Source of the DNA: Hathewaya limosa
GTDB lineage: Bacteria; Bacillota; Clostridia; Clostridiales; Clostridiaceae
Assembly (NCBI RefSeq): GCF_030815255.1
Contig: NZ_JAUSWN010000002.1
Span: 1 to 64,000, forward strand
Length of the DNA stretch: 64,000 bases
Reading direction: 5' to 3'
This document shows, in pieces, positions 45,155 to 53,852 of the stretch (its first letter is position 1; each line of letters starts with the position of its first letter). The notes under the pieces are model-generated. The model saw only the letters and a list, made by a program, of their open reading frames with translations. It was not told the DNA's origin and made no database searches. A program made the translations under genes and the position numbers.

Positions 45155-46063
45155 ATGAATTATGAAAAATATTTAGAGAAATGTTCAATTTGCCCTAGGG
45201 CTTGCCAAGTAAATAGATTTAATAACATTAACTTAGGTGTATGTAATTCTTCCCACAAAATAAAAATAGCTAAAGTATCATTACATCAATGGGAAGAGCC
45301 TTGCATTTCTGGTACGAGGGGCTCAGGAACCATATTCTTTTCAAATTGCAACCTAAAATGTGTGTTTTGTCAAAATCATAAAATTAGTCAAGAAGGATTT
45401 GGAAAAGAAATTTCAATTGATCGATTAAGTGATATTTTCTTGGAACAACAGGCTAAAGGTGCACATAATATAAATTTAGTAACTCCTACGCATTATGCAC
45501 TTCAAATCATTGAAGCGCTAAAAATAGCTAAGTCTAAAGGTTTAAATATTCCTATATTATATAATTCTAATGGGTATGAAAACATAGAAACCATTAAATT
45601 ATTAAATAATTTTATTGATGTTTATTTACCTGACTTAAAATACTTTGATAATAAATATGCTCTTAAATATTCTAATGCACCAAATTATTTTAGTGTTGCA
45701 TCAAAGGCCATAAAGGAAATGTATAAAAGTGTAGGACCCGTAAAATTCAATAAAGATGGTTTAATTGAAAAGGGAGTTATAATAAGACACCTAATGCTCC
45801 CAAACCTTTTATTTGATTCTAAGAAGATAATAGATTTTATATTTAATACTTTTGGTCATAATGTATATATAAGCTTAATGAATCAATATACTCCAATGTA
45901 TAAATCATTGGAGTATAAAGAATTAAGTAATCCTCTTAATCCTAAACTTTATGACAGTCTTATAAATTATTGTTTATCCTTAGGAATTGAACATGCTTTT
46001 ATCCAAGAATGTGGAACAAATTCTACAAATTTTGTTCCTAACTTTGATTTAAATGGAGTATAA
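45155..46063 (+). CDS. PflA-like radical SAM protein
   Basis: 302 residues. An N-terminal Cys pair (CSICPRACQVNR) precedes the radical SAM motif CNLKCVFCQN (CX3CX2C). The start of the SAM domain, GTRGSGTIFFSNCNLKC, and PDLKYFDNKYALKYSNAPNYF are typical of the putative pyruvate formate-lyase activating group that lacks a linked PFL gene. No glycyl radical enzyme is adjacent here, so the target is unknown. AAGGAAGG lies before the ATG. Confidence 0.85.
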   Translation: MNYEKYLEKCSICPRACQVNRFNNINLGVCNSSHKIKIAKVSLHQWEEPCISGTRGSGTIFFSNCNLKCVFCQNHKISQEGFGKEISIDRLSDIFLEQQAKGAHNINLVTPTHYALQIIEALKIAKSKGLNIPILYNSNGYENIETIKLLNNFIDVYLPDLKYFDNKYALKYSNAPNYFSVASKAIKEMYKSVGPVKFNKDGLIEKGVIIRHLMLPNLLFDSKKIIDFIFNTFGHNVYISLMNQYTPMYKSLEYKELSNPLNPKLYDSLINYCLSLGIEHAFIQECGTNSTNFVPNFDLNGV

Positions 46064-46066
46064 AAA

Positions 46067-46103
46067 ATGAAAAAGAGCACAAATAATTAGTGCTCTTTTT
46101 CAT
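46067..46103. terminator. Convergent terminator between the PflA-like and PAP2 genes
   Basis: ATGAAAAAGAGCAC (46067-46080) pairs perfectly with GTGCTCTTTTTCAT (46090-46103). The right arm overlaps the 3' end of the minus-strand gene. Confidence 0.8.
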
Positions 46104-46821
46104 CTATTTCTTTATTTTTTGCTTCAAAAATCTCTTTTTTATTTTTATTCTTTTTAAGTTCTTTATTTTTTAAATATATATGAAAATTTGTATGTTTAAA
46201 TATAAAACATACTATAAATGCCAAGATTACTCCACCTATTACATCAGCAAAATAATGTTGTTTTATAAATAAAGTAGATAGTATTATACTGACTCCCACT
46301 ATAGTTGCCATAATCTTAACGTTTTTAGAAAATTTATCAGATACACATACAAAATAATTAATTATTAATGTATTCAAAACATGTATACTAGGAAAACAAT
46401 TATATGGATTATCTGTTTTATAAATCCATAATACCATGTTGCTTAATATATCTGTTCCTATAACCTCTGGTCTAGGTACATGCGTAGGAAAGATAAAAAA
46501 TACAAAATAACTTATAAGCATTCCTAGATTTAAACTAAATACTGTCCTAAAATATTGTTTTTCATCCAATATACATAAAAATGCTAAAAACCCCGCAACA
46601 TAAACATACCATATAACATATGGAATTATAAATATCTTCATAAAAGGAATGTAACTATCTATGGACATCTTTAAAATAGTTGTATGTTCTCTTGGTGTAT
46701 TTAATATAAGATACAATATATTAATTATAGGTACACTTATTAAAATAATCCCTCTTTTAATAAGTGTATTCCAATCATGTATTAATATATTTTTTATTTC
46801 ATCAAATGTACTCATGCTCAT
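46087..46821 (-). CDS. PAP2-superfamily membrane protein (PAP2_3-like)
   Basis: 244 residues with about six membrane segments and a Lys/Glu-rich cytoplasmic tail. The phosphatase motifs are VPRP, NCFPSIHVLNT (with His) and LFIKQHYFADVIGG (with His and Asp), the spacing of the PAP2_3 or inositol-phosphorylceramide-synthase-like subgroup. The substrate is probably a lipid phosphate. AAGGTAAG precedes two in-frame ATGs (46821 and 46815); either could be used. It has a different architecture from the PAP2 protein at 39164. Confidence 0.82.
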   Translation of the reverse strand: MSMSTFDEIKNILIHDWNTLIKRGIILISVPIINILYLILNTPREHTTILKMSIDSYIPFMKIFIIPYVIWYVYVAGFLAFLCILDEKQYFRTVFSLNLGMLISYFVFFIFPTHVPRPEVIGTDILSNMVLWIYKTDNPYNCFPSIHVLNTLIINYFVCVSDKFSKNVKIMATIVGVSIILSTLFIKQHYFADVIGGVILAFIVCFIFKHTNFHIYLKNKELKKNKNKKEIFEAKNKEIDEKEH

Positions 46822-46983
46822 CTTACCTTTTCTATCTTCTATTTTTTATTCACTAAGTTCAATTTTATATTACTACTGTATATTTGTACACAGGTTTAAG
46901 ATTAAATTAAGCTAATTTTCATCTTTACTTAATGTATGACCTAATTTATTAAAAATATGTTAATATATACTACAATATAAAAC

Positions 46984-47017
46984 AAAAAAGTCGTTCTTAT
47001 GAAAGAGCGACTTTTTT
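46984..47017 (-). terminator. Terminator after sleC
   Basis: AAAAAAGTCG-TCTT (46984-46998) pairs with AAGA-CGACTTTTTT (47003-47017), with T6 on the minus-strand exit. Confidence 0.85.
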
Positions 47018-47021
47018 AAAT

Positions 47022-48368
47022 TTATTCTTCATCATCTATATATTCAACTTTGGGTATGTCATATACATTTTTATATGGTGTATGAGGTATAAATGTTCTT
47101 TTAAGTCCTCTTGTATCATTTCTTAACTCTGCAATTTTAGTTACTCCAACATAAATATCTGAAATCTTATACCAAGTAGAATAATCAACTGTTCCTGTCA
47201 TCGGTAAATTAAATACTTGTTGAAAAACTTTTACAGCCTTACCTGTACCTTCTCCATAAATTCCGTCTACCTTAACCTTTGGTATAGCAGGAAAATTATC
47301 AGCTATTCTGTTCAAATAACTCTGTACTGTTCTAACAGGTGCTCCCGAACTTCCTATTCCTAACGTATATCCAGGATAAGATTTTGGAATCCCTGATACC
47401 TTATTAGCTCTTACTAATTCTATATCTGTTCCATAAAAATTAGTTAATATCTCATATGGTGCCTTGCCATCATCTCCCAAATATTTGCTTCCCCATTGAG
47501 TGAGCCATCCTGGACATTGAACTTTTACTCCATCACAATATTGCGTAAGTAATGGTTGTTTTGCACCAAATCTTCTTATATATGTTGAAAATATCTCATC
47601 TACAACAACACTAATACTTTTATAAATATTTCTTCCATACATAAATGCATGGTCATAAGCTGTTGAGCTAGTAACATCGAAATTTTTTCCTTTTCCTCTA
47701 TACCATTCAGTATATATTCTGTTCAAAGTAAAAGATAATATGCAATATACATTAGCTCTAATTGTAGTTTCTGGCCAAGTTGAAAAAATCTCAGAAGATG
47801 CTACATTTTTTATATAGTCATTAAATTTAACTGTATAATTAGGTGCAGATGGATCATCAGGTAATCCTTGATGTACCACAACAAACTCTGGTACTACAGG
47901 TTCTGGAAGTACGACAAATCCACTTGGTGGTGGTGGTAATGGTTTTTCTGGGTTTTCTGGAATCTTAGGTGGGTAATTTCCAACTAATCTATTGGGATCA
48001 ATTGTTATTATCTGTTCTCCTTGCCTCGTTACTCCTGTATTTGTTTTTTGTAAATTACTATTTTGTATAGCGAGCTCTTCTGGGAAAATTTGAACACCTT
48101 TTATTCTTAATGGATTATATCCAGGTTGTTCTATTTTTATATCATATAAACTATATGGTAAGTTTGAAGATGGTTTCATAGAGTTCTCTATCGGTGGAGC
48201 AGGAAGCTCTATTTCATTAGTTTCTCCTGATATATTCGTTGAAATTTCAGCTTGCTTAGTTTGTTCTCCAGGTTCTGGCACTTTTGTAACAGTTACTTTT
48301 GCTTGTTCTATTGGAGCTAAAGAATCACTTTTTAAAACTTGAACTTTTAATCTTCCTGTAGACGCCAT
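47022..48368 (-). CDS. sleC: Spore cortex-lytic enzyme SleC (zymogen)
   Basis: Germination enzyme that degrades cortex peptidoglycan after activation by a Csp protease. The 448 residues compare with about 440 in C. perfringens. An N-terminal pre/pro region (about 1-150) has a beta-sandwich-like start (GRLKVQVLKSDSLAPIEQAKVTV) and a Pro-rich hinge (IPENPEKPLPPPPSG). The conserved mature core follows (VVLPEPVVPEFVVVHQGLPDD; STAYDHAFMYGRNIYKSISVVVDEIF; WGSKYLGDDG). A C-terminal peptidoglycan-binding domain (about 335-400: LGIGSSGAPVRTVQSYLNRI, VDGIYGEGTGKAVKVFQ) completes it. It is immediately downstream of the Csp gene, the classic pairing. AGGAGAG lies before the ATG. Confidence 0.9.
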   Translation of the reverse strand: MASTGRLKVQVLKSDSLAPIEQAKVTVTKVPEPGEQTKQAEISTNISGETNEIELPAPPIENSMKPSSNLPYSLYDIKIEQPGYNPLRIKGVQIFPEELAIQNSNLQKTNTGVTRQGEQIITIDPNRLVGNYPPKIPENPEKPLPPPPSGFVVLPEPVVPEFVVVHQGLPDDPSAPNYTVKFNDYIKNVASSEIFSTWPETTIRANVYCILSFTLNRIYTEWYRGKGKNFDVTSSTAYDHAFMYGRNIYKSISVVVDEIFSTYIRRFGAKQPLLTQYCDGVKVQCPGWLTQWGSKYLGDDGKAPYEILTNFYGTDIELVRANKVSGIPKSYPGYTLGIGSSGAPVRTVQSYLNRIADNFPAIPKVKVDGIYGEGTGKAVKVFQQVFNLPMTGTVDYSTWYKISDIYVGVTKIAELRNDTRGLKRTFIPHTPYKNVYDIPKVEYIDDEE

Positions 48369-48380
48369 GTTATTCTCTCC

Positions 48381-48422
48381 TATAAAGTTTTGTTCATAAA
48401 TAGTATATGATTAAACTTTATA
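48381..48422 (-). promoter_or_regulatory. Hairpin and CATANNNTA motif in front of sleC
   Basis: TATAAAGTTT (48381-48390) is the complement of AAACTTTATA (48413-48422), and the stem ends directly against the sleC Shine-Dalgarno. Between the arms, CATATACTA on the minus strand (48401-48409) fits the -10 pattern of the mother-cell sigma factors E/K. No clear -35 was found. Confidence 0.4.
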
Positions 48423-48435
48423 ATAGTGATATTTT

Positions 48436-51400
48436 TTATAAGTATTTATAAATATCTTTAGGCAATACTACCTTTAATGTATTTTTCTTTATCATTCTGG
48501 AACCTCTATCTAGAGATCTTATATTTTCAAATACTCCATTTAAATCTAATCTTCCATATCCCCATTGTCTATTAGGATACATATCTCCCGCTCTTTTTTT
48601 AGTTCCCCTTATTAGATAAGTTTTTATTTTAGTAGAATACATAGTTTCATCATTCTTGTCTACTATTCCCCATTGTAATAATAATGCTACTGCACCTGCA
48701 AATACTGCTCCTGAAACACTCCCACCTGATACAGTTACTTCCTTATTATTCAATCCAGTGGTTAAAACATTTACTCCCCCACTTGTTAAATCTGGCTTTA
48801 TCCTTCCATCTCTTGTATATCCATTTCCTGAAAAAGGAACAATGGTATCATTATTTTGATCATATGTTGATGTAGTCAAAATATTTTTACCTGTAGAAGG
48901 AATTGTAAGTGTTATATCTGGATCAGGTTTTAAAAACCTAGTATCAGCTTTAATTAATGGTCTTTGAGGTAACCAAATATCAAATTTACCATCTATAATT
49001 AAGTCACCTGTAAGCCTTATTTGCCATATTCCTCCTTTAATATTTGTTATTTTAACTATTATTAATTCATCCCCTGTACTTTCTTCTGGAAAATAATAAT
49101 TTATTGTAGCTATACTCCCTTCAAAAACAAACTTTATTTCTTCTTGTTCTTTTAATTTGGCAGGAATCTTTTCTATTACTTCTCCACTAGGTGAAACTAA
49201 TCCTATAGAAATTTTGTCGGGCTTATTAGCCCAAACCTCAAAACTTAAACTTCTTTCTTTTTCATCTACTTTTAATTCCACACTTTTAATTTCACCACTT
49301 TGTTGGAATCTACCACTTGTATGGGTTGCACTATCACCTTCATTTCCTGTAGATGTTACTACTGCAACTCCTCTAGTTTTAGATATATCATCTATATACC
49401 TTTCTAATATTGAGGAACCATCATGTCCTCCCATATTAGTTCCAAGAGGTACATATATAACAATTGGCATATTCATTTTCTTTCCTATAGAATACAAGTA
49501 TCTTATACCAAGAATAATATCTGTGCTACTATAGACCATATCTAGATAATTACTAGGATTCTGCTCTTTAAAAGTATTGTGCTTTGTAGTCCTTAATTTA
49601 ACAATAGCAAATTCACTATCTGGTGCAGCTCCAATTGGAGCTAGTCGTCCTCTTGAACCTATTACACCTGCTACCGATGTTCCATGTCCAATTTCATCTT
49701 TAGAAGGAACTATGTCATAAGGATTTTTTCCTTCTTTTTTACTCTTTATAGCCTCATTTATATTTTCACTTGTATAATATGATCCTAATTCTTGAGGATT
49801 TTTAGTATCAGGAATTGTTTGATCCCATATACCCACAATTCTTGTAGTATCATCCTCATACATAAAATCTAAATCTAAATAATCAATTCCTGTATCCACA
49901 ATCCCCACTAATACACCATTTCCCCTTAAGGTTAAGAATGGATTATCATGAAATTTATAAACATTTGCACTTTGCATTGGTGATACATCATTTAGTGTAT
50001 ATAAAGTGTTTCGCTCTAAATAAACTATCTCTGGAACATCTGCTAATAACTTGTCCTTATATCCATCTTTCACAGAAATAACAGCATAATTATCATCTAG
50101 AATAAAACCACAAGCATACCCTGTTTTATTTAACACTGTTTCTATATCCCCATCATATTCAACAATATAATTATGATAACCCTCATCTATATACTGACTT
50201 CCACAATATTCTCTAGTTTTATCTAATCTATTATAATCCTTATTCATTCTAACATTTCCCTCCTCCAACCATATATTAAAAGCATTATTAAGACATAATG
50301 AGCCATATCCCCAGCTGGGATTTGGATATATTATATCGCTCCTATTACGTCTGGCACCTTTCAATAAATAATATTTTAATCTTTCTCCATAAAGATAAGG
50401 ATCATTTCCTTTAACTAAACCCCATTCTGTTAATAATGCTACTGCACCAGTAACTTCAGGAGTTGCCATAGATGTTCCTGATAAACTATCAAATCCTCCT
50501 CCAGGTATAGATGATTCTATTTTTTCGCCAGGTGATACTATATCTGGCTTTATTACACTACTATTTCTTTTTCCTCTTCCCGAAAACGATGATATCGTAT
50601 TAGTCAAAAAGTTATAACTTCCTACAGATACTGCATTATAAACAGTTGCTGGTATTCCTAATGTGTTATACGGATTTGGGTTTAAAAACTTTGTTTGAAT
50701 ATTTAAACCTTCCGCAATAGGTAACCATATATCATATCCTCCTATTAGACTTTCTACATTGATTAACCTTAAATCCCATATACCAGAAGTTATCTCACCA
50801 CTAGCACTTTGGAGTACTATTAAAATTTCTCCGTTTATATTAAAAGGAGTAGGTCCTGAATTATAAATGTAATAGCTATCACTTCCTAAGTTGCCATTAG
50901 AATATCCTTTTTCATATATATTTATAACTCCTGATGTCCTCCCCATTGGATTTCTAATTTCTATACTTATATCATCCGTAAAACTTTTATATAATTGAAG
51001 TGTAATTATATTTTCACCCTTTGCAATATTAAATGATATTATATTTTCAGTATCTAATTTTCCACCTACATGATGATCTGTTGATCCCTCATTTCCTGCA
51101 GCAATAACAAAGGTCAACCTTTCTAACCCTATTATAGTTTGTATATAAAGTTCTAATAGACTTTTCCCATCATGAGCTCCATCATTTGTACTAAAACTTA
51201 GATTTAATACCAATGGTAAATTAAGTTCCTTGCTTTTATCTATAAGATATCTAATTCCCCTCATTAATTGAGTACTTTTAGCATAGCTAATTTTGCCTTC
51301 CCTTGTCATCTTAACCATAGCTATATTGCTTTCATATGCAACACCATAAAACTTTTTATCTATTTTACCACCTGCACATGCTATTCCTGTTACATGCGTA

Positions 51401-51978
51401 CCATGCCCCAGTTGATCTCTCTCTGGCACAATAGCATACGGATTAGGTGATTTTATAGCTTTATTAATTTCTTCCTCATTCCAATCTTGTTTTTTATCAA
51501 GATCATAAATATACTTTATTCTTGTATTTCCCTGTTCATCTATAAAAGCTGGATGAGTATAGTCTATACCCGAATCTATAAATCCAACTAAAACTCCTTT
51601 TCCCGTTAATTTATATTTACTTTGTACTTCATCTACACAAGATGCCGAATTACTAGGTGCATAACTTGTATAAAGTGTCTTAGGTAATTCCATATATACA
51701 ATTTCTTTTATATTAGATATTTCTTCTAACTTCCCTATCGGAACTGTCACTATTCCAAATCCATATCCTAAATACTCAAAATTTCCATCAAAGGTTTTAA
51801 CCTGCCGTAAAACACTATTGCTGTCTCCATTAATTAAAACTACTACTTCTATGTTTTCTAAATTCTCTATTTTGTTATAAGAAAGAATTTTTGTTTTTAT
51901 ATCATTAGGAACAAATTTTAATAAATTTAATATCCCTTCTGTATTTTCTATTTTTATCACCTTAAAAATTAATTTCAT
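48436..51978 (-). CDS. cspBA: Tandem subtilisin-like germination protease (CspB-CspA type fusion)
   Basis: 1180 residues made of two complete units. Unit 1: inhibitor-like prodomain (about 25-105), then an S8 domain with Asp135 (FIDSG), His192 (GHGTH), Asn296 (AAGNEGS) and Ser503 (GTSMATP). Unit 2: prodomain (about 594-660), then Asp695 (IVDTG), His765 (GHGTS), Asn879 and Ser1087 in a degenerate loop (GGSVSGAV in place of GTSMATP). Csp proteases cut pro-SleC during germination, and sleC is the next gene. There is no signal peptide, as expected for a protein made inside the sporangium. The ATG at 51978 lacks a ribosome site, so the true start is uncertain. Confidence 0.87.
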   Translation of the reverse strand: MKLIFKVIKIENTEGILNLLKFVPNDIKTKILSYNKIENLENIEVVVLINGDSNSVLRQVKTFDGNFEYLGYGFGIVTVPIGKLEEISNIKEIVYMELPKTLYTSYAPSNSASCVDEVQSKYKLTGKGVLVGFIDSGIDYTHPAFIDEQGNTRIKYIYDLDKKQDWNEEEINKAIKSPNPYAIVPERDQLGHGTHVTGIACAGGKIDKKFYGVAYESNIAMVKMTREGKISYAKSTQLMRGIRYLIDKSKELNLPLVLNLSFSTNDGAHDGKSLLELYIQTIIGLERLTFVIAAGNEGSTDHHVGGKLDTENIISFNIAKGENIITLQLYKSFTDDISIEIRNPMGRTSGVINIYEKGYSNGNLGSDSYYIYNSGPTPFNINGEILIVLQSASGEITSGIWDLRLINVESLIGGYDIWLPIAEGLNIQTKFLNPNPYNTLGIPATVYNAVSVGSYNFLTNTISSFSGRGKRNSSVIKPDIVSPGEKIESSIPGGGFDSLSGTSMATPEVTGAVALLTEWGLVKGNDPYLYGERLKYYLLKGARRNRSDIIYPNPSWGYGSLCLNNAFNIWLEEGNVRMNKDYNRLDKTREYCGSQYIDEGYHNYIVEYDGDIETVLNKTGYACGFILDDNYAVISVKDGYKDKLLADVPEIVYLERNTLYTLNDVSPMQSANVYKFHDNPFLTLRGNGVLVGIVDTGIDYLDLDFMYEDDTTRIVGIWDQTIPDTKNPQELGSYYTSENINEAIKSKKEGKNPYDIVPSKDEIGHGTSVAGVIGSRGRLAPIGAAPDSEFAIVKLRTTKHNTFKEQNPSNYLDMVYSSTDIILGIRYLYSIGKKMNMPIVIYVPLGTNMGGHDGSSILERYIDDISKTRGVAVVTSTGNEGDSATHTSGRFQQSGEIKSVELKVDEKERSLSFEVWANKPDKISIGLVSPSGEVIEKIPAKLKEQEEIKFVFEGSIATINYYFPEESTGDELIIVKITNIKGGIWQIRLTGDLIIDGKFDIWLPQRPLIKADTRFLKPDPDITLTIPSTGKNILTTSTYDQNNDTIVPFSGNGYTRDGRIKPDLTSGGVNVLTTGLNNKEVTVSGGSVSGAVFAGAVALLLQWGIVDKNDETMYSTKIKTYLIRGTKKRAGDMYPNRQWGYGRLDLNGVFENIRSLDRGSRMIKKNTLKVVLPKDIYKYL

Positions 51979-51982
51979 AATA

Positions 51983-52013
51983 TAATATGATTAATTAAAT
52001 ATTTTGATATAAA
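51983..52013 (-). promoter_or_regulatory. Possible sigma-G promoter of the csp gene
   Basis: A minus-strand TTTATA (52008-52013; consensus TGHATA), an 18-base spacer and CATATTA (51983-51989; fits CATWHTA). The predicted start falls on the annotated ATG, so it would give a leaderless message or imply a downstream start. Confidence 0.3.
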
Positions 52014-52030
52014 AACAAGAGATAGCTAAA

Positions 52031-52088
52031 CAAAAAAAGAGAGCTATACTTAAAATAATCTTTCAAATTATTTTAAGTAACTCTCTCT
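52031..52088 (-). terminator. Terminator after the S24-like regulator
   Basis: A long stem (AGAGAG and ACTTAAAATAAT against ATTATTTTAAGT and CTCTCT, with a small internal loop), then T7 on the minus-strand exit. It insulates the csp-sleC operon from upstream transcription. Confidence 0.85.
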
Positions 52089-52109
52089 AAATTCATATCA
52101 TAATTTTAT

Positions 52110-52778
52110 TTATAAATTGATTCTAAACCATAATAACCTAGCTAAAATTTTTATATTTTTTTTTGAAACTGTTTCTGTTCGTAATGTTCCTCTTTGGCTT
52201 ATAAGTAATACCTTATTACTATCTAATAATTTTACTTGTCTTACAACTCGTTCTTCTCCATGTTGTAAGAAATAGATGCCATTATTTTCAATGTTAGAAT
52301 TAATGATTGAGAATGCCAAATCACCTTCATTAATTCGCATACCAAGCATACTATCGTCTTCTATTTTTAAAAACATAACCTTATCCGGATTATGCCCATC
52401 AACCTTATTAGAGACTATAGGCATATCTATAGATCCTAATGGCTTATTCATATTATAATCATAGATTGGCACTTTTTTTATAACAGAACTAAAAGCATTA
52501 GTCCAAACATCTTTAGCTTTACTTAATGCTTTTTCTGGGGTTTCAACATGCTTTCTTAATTCTTCAGCCTCATCCTCTGCACTAATAAATCCTGAATCTA
52601 AATCTTCATTAAAAAGCTTTGAAATTTTAGCTATAATATTCTCATTTAATATCTTTCTACCTAGCTCTACATCTTTTATAAACCCTTCAGAAAGTCCTAA
52701 TTTTTTAGCTAATTGTTTTTGACTTAACTCTCTTTTATTTCTTAATTCAACTAATTTACTTGCCATTCTATTTTGCAT
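52110..52778 (-). CDS. XRE-family regulator with S24/LexA-like C-terminal domain
   Basis: 222 residues from the ATG at 52778 (GGGGTG six bases upstream). An N-terminal helix-turn-helix (LVELRNKRELSQKQLAKKLGLSEGFIKDVELGR) is followed by a charged linker and a LexA/CI-type domain (VPIYDYNMNKPLGS, EDDSMLGMRINEGDLAF, GIYFLQHGEERVVRQVKL). The Ser nucleophile (Ser143) is kept but the position of the catalytic Lys is Arg180, so self-cleavage is unlikely. No phage genes are near. It is probably a chromosomal regulator with an unknown regulon. It lies 29 bases upstream of nothing but its own terminator and then csp. Confidence 0.82.
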   Translation of the reverse strand: MQNRMASKLVELRNKRELSQKQLAKKLGLSEGFIKDVELGRKILNENIIAKISKLFNEDLDSGFISAEDEAEELRKHVETPEKALSKAKDVWTNAFSSVIKKVPIYDYNMNKPLGSIDMPIVSNKVDGHNPDKVMFLKIEDDSMLGMRINEGDLAFSIINSNIENNGIYFLQHGEERVVRQVKLLDSNKVLLISQRGTLRTETVSKKNIKILARLLWFRINL

Positions 52779-52807
52779 ACTTCTCACCCCAAGTGGTTTA
52801 TTTTAAT

Positions 52808-53191
52808 TTATTGATTATTATTTTTAAACCATTCCCTCTCCTCTATTAAATGATTTACCAAATACTCAAATGTCCAATTAATAGATGTAGGAGTTACAAC
52901 AGCTAAAATACAATTTAAATCTTTACATACTCTTATATCACCAATAATCTTATTTAAATCTTCCTCTTTAAAATCATTAAACAAAATTACTTTTTCATTA
53001 ATTAAATTTTCTTTCTTACCTTCCATCATAGATTTATTTAACTTTAATCCATGAACAATCTCTTCCATTTTAAGGTTCATCATATTATTTTCAATTATTA
53101 TTGTTTCCGATCTATATTTATTAGCTATTGCCTTCAACTTACTTTTTTCAACATCATTAAATCCAAAAACTATAATTGATCTTCTACTCAC
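52808..53191 (-). CDS. DUF3783-type protein
   Basis: 127 residues from the GTG at 53191, where AAAGGAG lies eight bases upstream; the longer reading from 53242 would overlap ppiB. The pattern SIIVFGFNDVEKSKL, then EEIVHGLKL, EKVILFNDFKEEDLNKII and the C-terminal LVNHLIEEREWFKN matches the clostridial DUF3783 proteins, of unknown function. It lies 13 bases after ppiB and is co-transcribed with it. Confidence 0.75.
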   Translation of the reverse strand: MSRRSIIVFGFNDVEKSKLKAIANKYRSETIIIENNMMNLKMEEIVHGLKLNKSMMEGKKENLINEKVILFNDFKEEDLNKIIGDIRVCKDLNCILAVVTPTSINWTFEYLVNHLIEEREWFKNNNQ

Positions 53192-53204
53192 CTTAAACTC
53201 TCCT

Positions 53205-53726
53205 TTAAGAAATTTTTTCTGGTTCTTCGTATTCAACACCAAAAGTATCTACAGTTACTTCTTGCATAACTTGATCTTCCTTTGGTTTATCCATCATATT
53301 TCTTCTAACCTTTACTATTTCCTTTGCTACTTCTATTCCTTCTATTACCTTACCAAATGATGCATATTGTCCATCTAAATGTGGTGAATCAGCTACCATA
53401 ATAAAGAATTGGCTTCCTGCAGAATCTGGAACCTGAGTTCTAGCCATAGAAATTACACCTGTTGTATGTTTTAAATCATTTTTAAAACCATTTGATGTAA
53501 ATTCACCTTTAATAGAGTATCCTGGGTCTCCCATACCATTCTTTTCAGGACATCCTCCTTGAATCATAAATCCTGGTATTACTCTATGAAATATAAGTCC
53601 ATTATAAAAACCTTTTTTTACAAGGCTTATAAAATTTTTAACTGTATTAGGTGCCACCTCTGGATATAATTCTATTTTCATCACTTTATCGTTTTCCATT
53701 TTTATTGTTACTATAGGATTTTGCAT
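53205..53726 (-). CDS. ppiB: Cyclophilin-type peptidyl-prolyl isomerase
   Basis: 173-residue cytoplasmic cyclophilin. The active-site segments are FHRVIPGFMIQGG, GVISMARTQVPDSAGSQFFIM and LDGQYASFGKVIEG, and the catalytic Arg of FHR is present. A short acidic tail (EYEEPEKIS) follows the domain. AAGGAG lies before the ATG. First of two genes with the DUF3783 protein. Confidence 0.95.
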   Translation of the reverse strand: MQNPIVTIKMENDKVMKIELYPEVAPNTVKNFISLVKKGFYNGLIFHRVIPGFMIQGGCPEKNGMGDPGYSIKGEFTSNGFKNDLKHTTGVISMARTQVPDSAGSQFFIMVADSPHLDGQYASFGKVIEGIEVAKEIVKVRRNMMDKPKEDQVMQEVTVDTFGVEYEEPEKIS

Positions 53727-53817
53727 TTTTATACACTCCTTATCTTCTTTAAGTTATATTCAGTTATAATTATAACACAATGATTAAAAGTTAAAACTCC
53801 TATTTACTGTAATTAAA

Positions 53818-53846
53818 AAGAAAGTCGTCTCTTAAAGAGACGACCT
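53818..53846 (-). terminator. Terminator after the Asn-rich protein gene
   Basis: GTCGTCTCT pairs with AGAGACGAC around a three-base loop (about 53824-53844), with an exit of T3CT5 on the minus strand. Confidence 0.85.
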
Positions 53847-53852
53847 ATAATA

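Noticed and set aside
46087..46821. Paralogue produced by recent duplication of the PAP2 gene at 39164
   Set aside because: The two proteins share only motif residues and differ in length, topology and subgroup.
52110..52778. Prophage repressor marking an integrated phage
   Set aside because: No integrase, structural or lysis genes and no attachment repeats flank it.
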